Shown: positions 17,612-26,152 of the stretch, one piece after another
Numbering within the stretch: position 1 is the first letter of the stretch
Layout of the letters: each line of letters starts with the position of its first letter
Assembly (NCBI RefSeq): GCF_016482785.1
Contig: NZ_JAEMXM010000030.1
Span: 1-64,000, forward strand
From: Paenibacillus alkalitolerans
GTDB lineage: Bacteria > Bacillota > Bacilli > Paenibacillales > YIM-B00363
Direction of reading: 5' to 3'
Length of the DNA stretch: 64,000 bases
Made by a program: the position numbers and the translations under genes
The notes under the pieces: generated by a model
The model's database searches: none
Told to the model about the DNA's origin: nothing
The model's input: only the letters and a program-made list of their open reading frames with translations

Positions 17612-18056
17612 ACGTCTCGATCACGCTTAATTTTCCGTTGGGCTCGATAAAGGCTTGCTTGATGTCGTGGACGGTTTCCAATCCTTTCACGCGCAATTCC
17701 TGTTCCAGATTGTTTTTTGTCAGTCTCGCCCGCCTTAATCCGTGTATAAGGATTTTACCGTTATCAACCAGTTTGATCGGCGAACCCATCACTATTTTTT
17801 CGATCAGCGGACTTTTCATGGCAAGAAGGCTCGTGACGATTTGAATCGACACCAGCCCGGCTATCGCTGCAATAACAACGTAAATATTAAGTTCCGGATC
17901 GGCTAGCGCATCCCCGATCAAAGCACCTATAGCTATGACCACGACCAAGTCGAAATCCGTTAGCCGGCCGACCGTTTGACTGCCCATAATGCGAAATGCG
18001 ACGAGACCGACGGCAAACATCATGATGGCTTTCCCAAATGACAGCATGTACTCCAC
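17595..18056 (-). CDS. DUF421 (YetF-like) membrane protein
   Basis: 153 residues from a GTG start (18056) preceded by GGGGGA. Three hydrophobic segments (FGKAIMMFAVGLVAF, VVVIAIGALIGDALA, YVVIAAIAGLVSIQIV) precede a cytoplasmic DUF421/YetF domain: GSPIKLVDNGKILIHGL and LRVKGLETVHDIKQAFIEPNG. YetF-type proteins are common in spore formers; some are linked to spore germination or the spore membrane, but the biochemical role is unknown. An open frame continues upstream into the next gene and was not used. It converges on pnp. Confidence 0.8.
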   Translation of the reverse strand: MEYMLSFGKAIMMFAVGLVAFRIMGSQTVGRLTDFDLVVVIAIGALIGDALADPELNIYVVIAAIAGLVSIQIVTSLLAMKSPLIEKIVMGSPIKLVDNGKILIHGLRRARLTKNNLEQELRVKGLETVHDIKQAFIEPNGKLSVIETSKKRT

Positions 18057-18114
18057 GGCTGATTCGTCCCCCGTAAACTTGAATTTATTCTTATTTTTGC
18101 CAAATGGCACTTTA

Positions 18115-19227
18115 TTATGAATGGTTGAAAACGTGACGAATGGCCGACAGCATCTCGCGATCCGCCATTTGGCTTTTGTAATGCGATAGGTTGGATTGAA
18201 GCCCGCCAGCAACGTTACGGTCCGACAATATGCGAGTAATTTTTTCTTCGATATCCTCTTTATGCCAATCGAACCAATCGATCACAATCCCCAAACTCCT
18301 CAGATATTGCAAGTTGATCTCTTCTTGTCCGGGTAATGCGTGGTAGACGACAATTGGTTTTCCTTTGCGGATGCACTCGCTGACGGTTATGCCGCCAGGC
18401 TTTGTCAAGATAACGTCCGCCTCGTCATAGAGGTCGTTCATTTGCGCTTTCGACTCAATATAAGGAATCGGTGTTACATGGGGATAATTTTCATGAATCA
18501 GGTGCGAAAACAAGCGATTGTTTTTACCGCATAACACTTTATAATGAATGTTTCCGTCGGGCCTTGTTTTGCCGATAAGCGCTTTCATCATGCCCGCACC
18601 TTGGCTTCCACCGGTAAGCAAGGCTGTTATACGTCCCCCTTTCGCCGTGCGGTCATTGTTCGACTCCGTGATGTGGGGGTGAACGGGTATGCCGGTAATA
18701 AAAATCCGCGCACCGGCAACGCCTTTGGTGATGAGCGCCTGTTTCATATGCAAATCCGGGACAAAATGGTAATCGATCCCTTCGCAGCCCCACACGGCAT
18801 TAATGAAGAAGTCGGTATACACGTTCACGACCGGCGCCGAAAGAAGGCGGCGGCTCTTGAGAAGGGATGCCAAGCGCGAGGGCAAGCAGTGCGTACAAAC
18901 GATGAGATCCGGTGTTGTGTCCGAGATCAGCTTCTGCATCAGACGCAAGAAGAGTATTTCATATATCAAGTAACGGCGCTCCCGATGAGCGTCCCGGTAA
19001 GCGGCGTTTTTGTAAATCCAGCTGTATGACCCGGGAATCCAATGAATCCACTTTAAGTAAAATTGCGATATGAACGATTCCACCGTTCCGAAGCCGTATG
19101 ACAAAATATCCAGTTTTTCGCAGCGAACGTCCGCATCGATGAGTCGAATGTATTCCGCAATAGTATCGGCAGCTTGATGATGGCCGGACGGTATGCTCAG
19201 GAACGGCAGCAAGAGCACCTTCTTCAC
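18115..19227 (-). CDS. MGDG synthase/UgtP-family glycosyltransferase (YkoN-like)
   Basis: 370 residues, a GT28/GT-B glycosyltransferase. The N-terminus KKVLLLPFLSIPSGHHQAADT matches the diacylglycerol-glucosyltransferase (UgtP) and MGDG-synthase family. The C-terminal donor-binding part has LLTGGSQGAG and VILTKPGGITVSECIRKG. GTG 19227 follows GGAGGG by seven bases. Neighbours ykoP- and ykoQ-like genes match the B. subtilis ykoN-ykoP-ykoQ set, so it is probably the YkoN equivalent. Its acceptor, likely a membrane lipid, is not known from sequence. Confidence 0.8.
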   Translation of the reverse strand: MKKVLLLPFLSIPSGHHQAADTIAEYIRLIDADVRCEKLDILSYGFGTVESFISQFYLKWIHWIPGSYSWIYKNAAYRDAHRERRYLIYEILFLRLMQKLISDTTPDLIVCTHCLPSRLASLLKSRRLLSAPVVNVYTDFFINAVWGCEGIDYHFVPDLHMKQALITKGVAGARIFITGIPVHPHITESNNDRTAKGGRITALLTGGSQGAGMMKALIGKTRPDGNIHYKVLCGKNNRLFSHLIHENYPHVTPIPYIESKAQMNDLYDEADVILTKPGGITVSECIRKGKPIVVYHALPGQEEINLQYLRSLGIVIDWFDWHKEDIEEKITRILSDRNVAGGLQSNLSHYKSQMADREMLSAIRHVFNHS

Positions 19228-19368
19228 ATCAATACCCTCCATCGGGAATGTGATGTGAAATAGCATGTACCTTTTCCAGACAGGCATGTATGCTTATAAT
19301 TTCCATCATGCAAGGCATTCCCCGCGGGCAAAATATGTCCACAGACGATGAAAAAGGGGAACCGTTCC

Positions 19369-19929
19369 ATGAATGTGAGATCGTACATGTTGTCCATCTG
19401 GAATATCATCGACCCTATATATTACACATGCAGCCGGTTGACTCGCATTGATACCGCTTCGGACCGGAACGTCTTCAGGGTTAGACTGATGAAATACCGG
19501 GGAGAAAATATTACGCTTGCGGATGGAACCTGTATACGGAAGGGGGATACGCTGCTTAAGATTCATTTGCACAATGTAATATTAGTGAAAACATTATCTT
19601 CCATGTTAAATGAAGTGAGAAAGGGAAAACACATCTACCGTTTGGTAGAAGCTTCTATGCCGGATCTCGCCGATTACGTAAAGAACCATCACAGACGCGA
19701 TGAAATTAAAGCAATTATTGGAATCACAATGTTAAACAAAGGCTGCCGTTCATTAGGATTTGAAACTCATTCGATAAGAAGCACTCCATACAGGGCGTTA
19801 AAGTGGGTCACGCAGCTTCCTCTATACTTTATATCCGTATCCGAACCGTTAAAGACCGTAAGAAAACAATCGATCAAATACTTGCTTATGTCCAAGGAAA
19901 CGTTATTGGAGAGATATAACCGGGTGTGA
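19369..19929 (+). CDS. YkoP-like protein, unknown function
   Basis: 186 residues starting at ATG 19369 after AAAAAGGGGAAC; an ATG 21 bases upstream overlaps that binding site. The N-terminus SIWNIIDPIYYTCSRLTRID and the segment ITLADGTCIRKGDTLLKIHLHN match the B. subtilis YkoP family. No enzyme motif is visible. One region (WVTQLPLYFISVSEPL) is moderately hydrophobic. It lies between divergent ykoN-like and downstream ykoQ-like genes, so a joint role in cell-envelope lipid or spore metabolism is possible but unproven. Confidence 0.75.
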   Translation: MNVRSYMLSIWNIIDPIYYTCSRLTRIDTASDRNVFRVRLMKYRGENITLADGTCIRKGDTLLKIHLHNVILVKTLSSMLNEVRKGKHIYRLVEASMPDLADYVKNHHRRDEIKAIIGITMLNKGCRSLGFETHSIRSTPYRALKWVTQLPLYFISVSEPLKTVRKQSIKYLLMSKETLLERYNRV

Positions 19930-19954
19930 ATATATTACCGCTATCATTACAGAT

Positions 19955-19990
19955 CCCTCTTCACTATACTTAGTAGGGTAGTGAAGGGGG
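19955..19990 (+). promoter_or_regulatory. Hairpin that sequesters the ykoQ ribosome binding site
   Basis: CCCTCTTCACTA (19955-19966) can pair over all 12 positions, one of them G-U, with TAGTGAAGGGGG (19979-19990). The 3' arm is the ykoQ Shine-Dalgarno sequence, with ATG at 19999. Translation would be blocked while the stem is closed. Confidence 0.6.
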
Positions 19991-19998
19991 TATTTTTT

Positions 19999-20865
19999 AT
20001 GACGTACCTGATAATCGCATTGACGGCAATTATTCTGGTCCGATTATTTTATAAAGCTTACAAAAACACGCACGACGTTGTTATAAATCGCATTAACATC
20101 GGCGGTCAAGACGGCGAAAGCATGACCGATACGCCTTCAATGCGCGTGCTGCACTTGTCGGATATGCATCTGGAGAACATCTCCATTTCTCCAGGCCGGC
20201 TTTATGACTTGCTGAAGAACGAACAAATCGATCTTATTGCGCTTACCGGCGATTTTTTGGACCGGAAACGGACGATAACGAAATTGATTCCCTATCTTGA
20301 AACATTGAACCGATTGAATGCGAAGTACGGGATGTATGCTGTGTTCGGGAATCACGATTATGTGTTGAGACGGAAAAATTTTGCGCGATTGCGCAAAGTT
20401 CTAAACGATCACGGCTGCAAAACGCTGCAAAACGAAAACGAAACGATCCGTGTAGGCGGCGTATCGGTCAATCTGATCGGTATTGACGATCACAGCACGA
20501 AGCGCAGCGATTTGGCGGCTTCTTACACGGGAGTAAGAGACGGATACAATCTGGTTCTCACGCATGATCCGAACGTGGTGTTGGATATGGGGCGCTACAG
20601 TTTCGATTATTTGCTTTCCGGGCATTTTCACGGAGGGCAAATTTGTTGGCCCAAACCTTATCATCTCATCAAGATGGGGAAGCTTGTGAGATTGAATATG
20701 GTGAAAGGCTTGCATTATCATAACGGCAAACCGTTCTATATCAGCGAAGGTTTGGGCCAGACGGGCGTCAATATCCGGGTTGGAAGCCGTCCGGAAATCA
20801 CGCTGCATGAACTTTCTTTATCTTCGCGATCCGATGAAAACAATGTGTCGGATGTCGCCGTATAA
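19999..20865 (+). CDS. Metallophosphoesterase (YkoQ-like), membrane-anchored
   Basis: 288 residues. A single N-terminal membrane helix (LIIALTAIILVRLFY) anchors a calcineurin-like phosphoesterase. The metal motifs are HLSDMHLE, LTGDFLD, FGNHDYV, LTHDP and LSGHFHGGQICWP, all intact. Members of this type act on lipid-linked or nucleotide phosphates (some are UDP-2,3-diacylglucosamine hydrolase-like); the substrate here is unknown. ATG 19999 follows AAGGGGG. Its binding site lies in a 12-bp hairpin. Confidence 0.85.
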   Translation: MTYLIIALTAIILVRLFYKAYKNTHDVVINRINIGGQDGESMTDTPSMRVLHLSDMHLENISISPGRLYDLLKNEQIDLIALTGDFLDRKRTITKLIPYLETLNRLNAKYGMYAVFGNHDYVLRRKNFARLRKVLNDHGCKTLQNENETIRVGGVSVNLIGIDDHSTKRSDLAASYTGVRDGYNLVLTHDPNVVLDMGRYSFDYLLSGHFHGGQICWPKPYHLIKMGKLVRLNMVKGLHYHNGKPFYISEGLGQTGVNIRVGSRPEITLHELSLSSRSDENNVSDVAV

Positions 20866-20883
20866 TGGTGTCAATGGGGCTGT

Positions 20884-20910
20884 CCCAAAGTAGATTAATT
20901 CTACTTTGGG
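20884..20910. terminator. Bidirectional terminator between ykoQ and EamA gene
   Basis: CCCAAAGTAGA 20884-20894 and TCTACTTTGGG 20900-20910 form a perfect 11-bp stem with loop TTAAT between convergent genes. The preceding GGGGCTGTCCC resembles ends of some IS/MITE elements, so it may derive from one. Confidence 0.75.
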
Positions 20911-20940
20911 GCGCCTCTTGTTTTTCGAACGCGATAATTG

Positions 20941-21870
20941 TTATGTCTCATTTCTTAGAGCGGGGGAGGTCCGTCCCGGACTCCGAATCAGCAGCTTCAG
21001 GCTGTCCAGATTGGCGAAAACAGTTCCGGCGATAATCGTCAACACTCCGAGCAATGTAACCCAAGTAATACTCTCGCCGTAAAACAAAACTCCGATGAAT
21101 AGCGCAATCGGCGGCGATACGTAGAGCCATGTCGCTGGAAAGACAGGGTTTGTTTTGGCGACGAGCCAATAGAAGAGACTGTGTCCTACCATGGAGCCAA
21201 TGACGGTTAAGTAAATAAGAGATCCGATAACACCCGCGGTTAGCAAGCTCTTCATCTGAACGTGCTCGGTGAACGCAGACAATAGGAGTAACAGCAAGCC
21301 TCCATAGATCATCTGAGCCGCGTTCAACGCGATCGGCGATGAATTAGGGAAGCGATGAATGACCCGTTTGGAATATAGGGCGCCGGAAGAATAGAACAGT
21401 TGGCCGATCAATATCGCAACGCAACCGATTACCCACCATGCATTAGTGGATACGGTAAGGTTGGGAAGCATGAGTACGACTACTCCCGCGAATCCGAGAA
21501 TGCAGCCGAAGACGGACCGTAAAGACGTGTTCTGGCGAATGACGGTAATTTGCAGCACGAGAATCATGAGCGGTCCTGTGGCGGACAACACCGCGGCAAT
21601 GCCCGAAGAGACGTATTGTTCGGCCCAGTATAGGGTCGAGAAGGTGCCGAACGTCAAGCCGATTCCTGTAAGCAGCATCTCTTTTCGAAGCAGTAAATTA
21701 AAATTCGCTTTTTTCCTCCATGCCATCCACAAGAACAAGATCAATCCCGCGGTGAAAAATCGTATCCCTGCCGAGAAGAACGGCGGGGCTGAGCCATCAA
21801 GACCGATCTTTATCGCCAAGAACGTCGTGCCGAAAATGAGACAAACGAACGCATAATTGAAAATAATCAT
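20941..21870 (-). CDS. EamA/DMT-family transporter
   Basis: 309 residues with ten hydrophobic helices in two EamA repeats (FGTTFLAIKIGLDGSAPPFF opens the first; TWLYVSPPIALFIGVLFYGE is in the second). DMT exporters move amino acids or other small metabolites out of the cell. The gene is divergent from a MocR-type regulator with 121 bp between them. This arrangement suggests regulator and exporter act on the same amine or amino-acid signal. ATG 21870 follows AGGAGGAGAAACC. Confidence 0.88.
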   Translation of the reverse strand: MIIFNYAFVCLIFGTTFLAIKIGLDGSAPPFFSAGIRFFTAGLILFLWMAWRKKANFNLLLRKEMLLTGIGLTFGTFSTLYWAEQYVSSGIAAVLSATGPLMILVLQITVIRQNTSLRSVFGCILGFAGVVVLMLPNLTVSTNAWWVIGCVAILIGQLFYSSGALYSKRVIHRFPNSSPIALNAAQMIYGGLLLLLLSAFTEHVQMKSLLTAGVIGSLIYLTVIGSMVGHSLFYWLVAKTNPVFPATWLYVSPPIALFIGVLFYGESITWVTLLGVLTIIAGTVFANLDSLKLLIRSPGRTSPALRNET

Positions 21871-21912
21871 GGTTTCTCCTCCTTATGTTCTGTATCATAC
21901 AGGGCAGTGAAT

Positions 21913-21941
21913 AGAACAGATGTGTACCAACAGAACAGATG
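21913..21941. promoter_or_regulatory. Candidate MocR operator: direct repeat
   Basis: AGAACAGATG occurs at 21913-21922 and 21932-21941, 19 bp apart, in the divergent EamA/mocR gap. MocR/PdxR regulators bind tandem direct repeats of this kind. ACTGTATCATACAG-like symmetry lies next to it. Confidence 0.45.
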
Positions 21942-21991
21942 ATCCGAAGCATGGTGTACAATGAAGCCAATAAGAGGAGGGAACGAAGCGC

Positions 21992-23428
21992 GTGAAGAGA
22001 GCGATGAGGCCGGCCGAGAACGGCAAACTGCTGTTCAAGCAAGTCTACGACTACGTCATTTCCCGGATTGAGCGGCAAGAGTGGAAAGCACACCACAAGC
22101 TCCCGTCGATCCGGCTGCTCGCCCAAGAGCTTCGCGTTCATCGGCTTACGGTATATCGGGCGTACCAGATGCTGAAACAGAACGGGAAAGTTTATGTGAA
22201 AGAGAAATCCGGTTATTATGTATGTCCAAGCGATCCGGAGCAAACGCTGCCGGAGTACGGCGAGCATTCGGAAAACCGTCCGATCGCGGCTTCCGGCTTC
22301 TTGAAAAACGATTTATCCGAAATTCATCAGGTACCGGTCATTTATCAGTTTTCCCAAGCGTTGATCGATCCGAATTTGTTGCCCAATCTGTTTCTGTCCG
22401 AATATGTAAAGAAGGTGTTTGACAGTTATCCGAAATTGCTTGGCACCTACTCGACAGTGCAAGGGGATGAGGAGCTGCGCGATGTCCTTACCCGCTATAT
22501 GGTACGACAACTTAGGGTTCAGCTGACCGCAAGCGAAATGCTGATTACGACGGGTGGACAGCAAGCGATTGATCTGCTTTCCCGCATTTTCATCAGACCT
22601 ATGGATGCGATATTGGTGGAAAGGCCGACGTACAGTGCCGCGCTCGATATTTTCCGCCAACAAGGCGCCCGGCTCTTGCCTGTCGATATTTATCCTGACG
22701 GTTACGATCTTGAGAACTTAGAATTACTGATGAAACAGTATAAACCACGGCTTTTTTATATGAATCCTACCTTTCATAATCCGACGGGATACACGGTACC
22801 CTCAGCGCAACGCAAGCAGCTTGTAGAGCTGGCTGAACGGTACCGGTGTTTGATTATAGAAGACGATGCGTTTCATGACATGTATTTCGACAAGCCGCCT
22901 CCAATGCCACTGTTCGCTTACGATACGGAAGGATGGGTCGTATATCTCCGCAGCTTCAGCAAGTATATCGCTCCGGGCTTGCGGATTTGTTCCGTCATCG
23001 GCCGGCGTTTCGTGATTGAACCCCTTATCACAGCAAAGTCTCTGGCCGATAACGGGACTCCGTGCGTCAATCAAAAAATATTTCTCCATTATTTCGGGTC
23101 AGAACGGCTGCAGCAGCACTTGGAGAAGCTACGAATCGCTCTTCAGGTCAGGAGAGACATTATGGAGCAGGAATTGACCGCTGCGGGGTGGAGTTGGGTC
23201 ACTCCGCAAGGCGGGCTTAATTTGTGGCTAAAGTTGCCGGACTCGATCTCTTTGGAAAAGTTTTTTGTCGAAAGCATCCGGCAATCCGTATCCTTTGTCC
23301 CAGGGGTGATCTGTGACCCGCTCAGGGAGATGCACTCTTGGATCCGTCTAAGCTATTCTTTCGTCAACGAGGCGCTATTGCGGGAGGGGACCAGGAGACT
23401 CGTGGACATCGCAAAACGTTATAAATAG
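21992..23428 (+). CDS. MocR-family (GntR HTH + aminotransferase) regulator
   Basis: 478 residues. An N-terminal GntR winged helix (LFKQVYDYVISRIERQEW, then LPSIRLLAQELRVHRLTVYRAY) is joined to a fold-type I aminotransferase domain. That domain contains NPTFHNPTGYTV, IIEDDAFHDMYF and SFSKYIAPGLR, where the Lys should form the internal aldimine with pyridoxal phosphate. Such proteins sense PLP or amines and usually control an adjacent divergent gene, here the EamA exporter. GTG 21992 follows AGAGGAGGG. The 237 bp after it (23429-23665) hold no gene that I can see. Confidence 0.9.
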   Translation: MKRAMRPAENGKLLFKQVYDYVISRIERQEWKAHHKLPSIRLLAQELRVHRLTVYRAYQMLKQNGKVYVKEKSGYYVCPSDPEQTLPEYGEHSENRPIAASGFLKNDLSEIHQVPVIYQFSQALIDPNLLPNLFLSEYVKKVFDSYPKLLGTYSTVQGDEELRDVLTRYMVRQLRVQLTASEMLITTGGQQAIDLLSRIFIRPMDAILVERPTYSAALDIFRQQGARLLPVDIYPDGYDLENLELLMKQYKPRLFYMNPTFHNPTGYTVPSAQRKQLVELAERYRCLIIEDDAFHDMYFDKPPPMPLFAYDTEGWVVYLRSFSKYIAPGLRICSVIGRRFVIEPLITAKSLADNGTPCVNQKIFLHYFGSERLQQHLEKLRIALQVRRDIMEQELTAAGWSWVTPQGGLNLWLKLPDSISLEKFFVESIRQSVSFVPGVICDPLREMHSWIRLSYSFVNEALLREGTRRLVDIAKRYK

Positions 23429-23665
23429 GGGCTGTCCCCATAGTCATCGAAGAAGAGTGAGGGATAGACCGTTGCTGAAACCGAACCGAACTTTTTTCAA
23501 CTTTTTTCGGTTACAGCGCTCAATTGCGGTTTTCGCGACTGCGTGACCGATTTACGTCTGCCCGACTTGTTGCACGACACATTCTAACCTTGTCCTCCAG
23601 CGCATAAACTGAAACATCAAGCATGTCCGAAGCTGATATTCGGGACGGATGGGAGGGTTTCGAAG

Positions 23666-24706
23666 GTGAGGGGCATATGGAAGAAAGGTTTCGTTACTGT
23701 CGCGTTTTTCTTGTTTTCCTTTCTTGTCATAAACGAATCGGGGAGCATCGTTGAATATGTCGCGTTTGTCAGAGGCGGGGACGCTATGGAGACGACGGTG
23801 CGGAATGCGTACTTAATCCGCGAACCGTCGGTCGATCCTGCGAGATTGTCCCCAGAGCAAAAGCAGCTTTACGATCGGATTTCTGCGGAAGCTGAGAAAC
23901 GAAGGATCGAACCGATCGACGCTAGAGTCGATCCGGTGTGGAAGGCCATTCCCGGGTTGGACGGGGAAGAGGTGGATATCGAGCGCACATTCCGTATGGC
24001 GGTTCAATCCAAAAAAGGGAGTGACATTGCGTTCGTCGTAAGGCCTGTCGCTCCCAAGATCAACCTGGACGATCTCGGCGCTCAACCGATTTATAAAGGC
24101 AACCCGCACAAACCGATGATTTCGCTCATGATTAACGTCGCTTGGGGGAATGAATACATACCGGGGATGCTTGAAACGCTGCGGAAAGAAAATGTGAAAG
24201 CGACTTTCTTCTTGGACGGCAAATGGTTGAAGAACAATCCGGACGTAGCGAAGCAAATTATGGCTGAGGGCCATGAGATGTCAAACCATGCGTACTCGCA
24301 TAAGGACATGAGCCGATTAAGCGAAGCTGCGGCGAGGGATGAAATCGGTAAAACGCAGCAGCTTCTGAAGGACATTCTCGGCGTCGATAACAAACTGTTT
24401 GCTCCGCCGTCCGGAGATTACGATCAAGATACGGTCCGGATCGCGCACGATATGGGCTTGCGCACCGTGCTATGGACGATTGACACCGTCGATTGGAAGA
24501 AGCCGCCCGTCGGGTCGGTCATCCGGAAAATTTCGGCGCGCCTTGAACCGGGATCGCTCATCCTAATGCATCCGACGCACAGCTCAAGAGGCGCCTTGCC
24601 GGGCATTATAGCGGAGGCGAAGCGGCGAGGGCTGGCAATATCGACGGTGAGCGACACGCTTTCGCCGAATCGCGTGCAGACGATCGGGACTCCGCCCGGT
24701 TTTTGA
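23666..24706 (+). CDS. ylxY: Polysaccharide deacetylase-like sporulation protein YlxY
   Basis: 346 residues. An N-terminal signal/anchor helix (VTVAFFLFSFLVI) is followed by a NodB-fold domain. NodB motif 2 (SNHAYSH), motif 3 (APPSGDY), motif 4 (DTVDWKKP) and motif 5 (LILMHP) are present. Motif 1, normally TFDDG, reads MINVAWGNEY and lacks the catalytic Asp pair, so the protein is probably not a normal deacetylase. It sits before mlpA as in B. subtilis, where ylxY is an uncharacterised deacetylase-like gene. The GTG-led start follows GGAGGG. Confidence 0.85.
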   Translation: MRGIWKKGFVTVAFFLFSFLVINESGSIVEYVAFVRGGDAMETTVRNAYLIREPSVDPARLSPEQKQLYDRISAEAEKRRIEPIDARVDPVWKAIPGLDGEEVDIERTFRMAVQSKKGSDIAFVVRPVAPKINLDDLGAQPIYKGNPHKPMISLMINVAWGNEYIPGMLETLRKENVKATFFLDGKWLKNNPDVAKQIMAEGHEMSNHAYSHKDMSRLSEAAARDEIGKTQQLLKDILGVDNKLFAPPSGDYDQDTVRIAHDMGLRTVLWTIDTVDWKKPPVGSVIRKISARLEPGSLILMHPTHSSRGALPGIIAEAKRRGLAISTVSDTLSPNRVQTIGTPPGF

Positions 24707-24735
24707 ACCGTTGAGTTGCATCGGTGAAGTTTTTC

Positions 24736-24870
24736 TTATAATATCAGGAAGTATAAGTTTTAGTTAATAAAACTGCCTTGTTGATATTTCAAGAAAACCT
24801 TCCGCTAATCGCGGTCTTGCTTCTTTAGAATTGGCTTCGAAAGAGGTTTTTTTATAATATCAGGAAGTAT
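24736..24870 (-). repeat. 115-bp intergenic unit (inverted copy) with 19-bp direct repeats
   Basis: TTATAATATCAGGAAGTAT occurs at 24736-24754 and 24852-24870, 116 bp apart. Read on the minus strand, the interior begins AACCTCTTTCGAAG and carries AAGCAAGACCGCG, as in the units at 35592-35829. It then has a second hairpin AATATCA/TGATATT. On the + strand the element ends in AGAGGTTTTTTT, so it may also terminate transcription before mlpA. Confidence 0.7.
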
Positions 24871-24901
24871 TACATATAACGCCAAATCAGGAGGCGTCCA
24901 G

Positions 24902-26152
24902 GTGGAAAAGAAACAGCTTAGCAACGGAATCCGGGTGGTGTTGGAAAATATTCCGACGAGCCGCTCGGTTTCTTTCGGAATATGGGTGAAAGCCGGATCG
25001 CGCAACGAGGATACGACGAACAACGGGATTTCCCACTTCATCGAACATATGTTGTTTAAGGGAACCAACCGGTTTTCCGCAAAAGATATCGCCGATGTGT
25101 TCGACGGAATCGGAGGGAACGTCAATGCGTTCACTTCGAAAGAGTATACTTGCTACTATGCCAAAGTGTTGGATGAGCATGTGCCGATCGCCGTAGACGT
25201 GCTTGCTGACATGTTCCTCCGCTCGCAGTTGGCGGAAAACGAGCTTTCGAAAGAGAAGAACGTCATTATCGAAGAAATTTCGATGTACGAAGATACTCCG
25301 GACGATCTTGTCCACGACATGATTGCGAAAGCGGCTTACGGCGGCCACCCGCTCGGATTTCCGATTTTAGGCTCGGAATCCAATTTGCTGCCGATGAAGC
25401 CGGACGATCTCCGAAAATATATTGGCAGTCATTACGGGACCGAATCCATTGTTCTTAGCGCAGCTGGAAACATCGGGGATTCGCTGCTCGACCTGTTTGA
25501 AAAGCATTTCGGATCATACGGAAGCCGCGATTCCTCGGCGTATGTGCAGGCTCCGGAGTTTTTGGGTCTTCACGAGTTTCATCGCAAGAAGACGGAGCAA
25601 AACCATATTTGCATTTCGCTGCCGGGGTGTTCGCTCGAAGATTCGCTATTGTACCCTATGATTTTGCTCAACAATACGATCGGCGGGGGAATGAGCTCCC
25701 GGCTGTTCCAAGAAATTCGCGAAAAGCGCGGTCTGGCATACTCCGTTTACTCTTACCATACGTCCCATATCGATAGCGGCATCTTCACCGTCTATGCCGG
25801 GACCGCACCGAAACAAACGGCGGAAGTATTGGAGGTCACGTTCGATCTGCTAAACGACATCCGCGGCAAAGGGATTACGGAAGAAGAGCTCCGGAAAGGG
25901 AAAGAGCAGTTGAAAGGCAGTTTGATTCTCGGTTTGGAAAGCACCAGCAGCCGGATGACGCGCAACGGGAAGAACGAGTTGATGCTCGGCCGCCATTATT
26001 CGCTGGACGAATTAATTGAAAAGATCGAGAATGTCACCATGGAAGACGTTAAGATATTGGCGGACCGTCTGTTTACTGGGCCATGCGCGACGGCGATGGT
26101 CGGAAATTCGGATAAAGCGTTGTTGAAATGGAGGGATCGGTTTGCTCATTGA
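24902..26152 (+). CDS. mlpA: M16-family processing peptidase MlpA (YmxG)
   Basis: 416 residues. The inverted zinc motif HFIEHMLFKGT (His45, Glu48, His49) and the downstream Glu (IIEEISMYEDTPDD) mark an active M16B peptidase. The second half has RGLAYSVYSYHTSH. The B. subtilis homologue affects extracellular protease levels. GTG 24902 follows AGGAGG. Its end overlaps dut by 11 bp, so the two are coupled. Confidence 0.93.
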   Translation: MEKKQLSNGIRVVLENIPTSRSVSFGIWVKAGSRNEDTTNNGISHFIEHMLFKGTNRFSAKDIADVFDGIGGNVNAFTSKEYTCYYAKVLDEHVPIAVDVLADMFLRSQLAENELSKEKNVIIEEISMYEDTPDDLVHDMIAKAAYGGHPLGFPILGSESNLLPMKPDDLRKYIGSHYGTESIVLSAAGNIGDSLLDLFEKHFGSYGSRDSSAYVQAPEFLGLHEFHRKKTEQNHICISLPGCSLEDSLLYPMILLNNTIGGGMSSRLFQEIREKRGLAYSVYSYHTSHIDSGIFTVYAGTAPKQTAEVLEVTFDLLNDIRGKGITEEELRKGKEQLKGSLILGLESTSSRMTRNGKNELMLGRHYSLDELIEKIENVTMEDVKILADRLFTGPCATAMVGNSDKALLKWRDRFAH

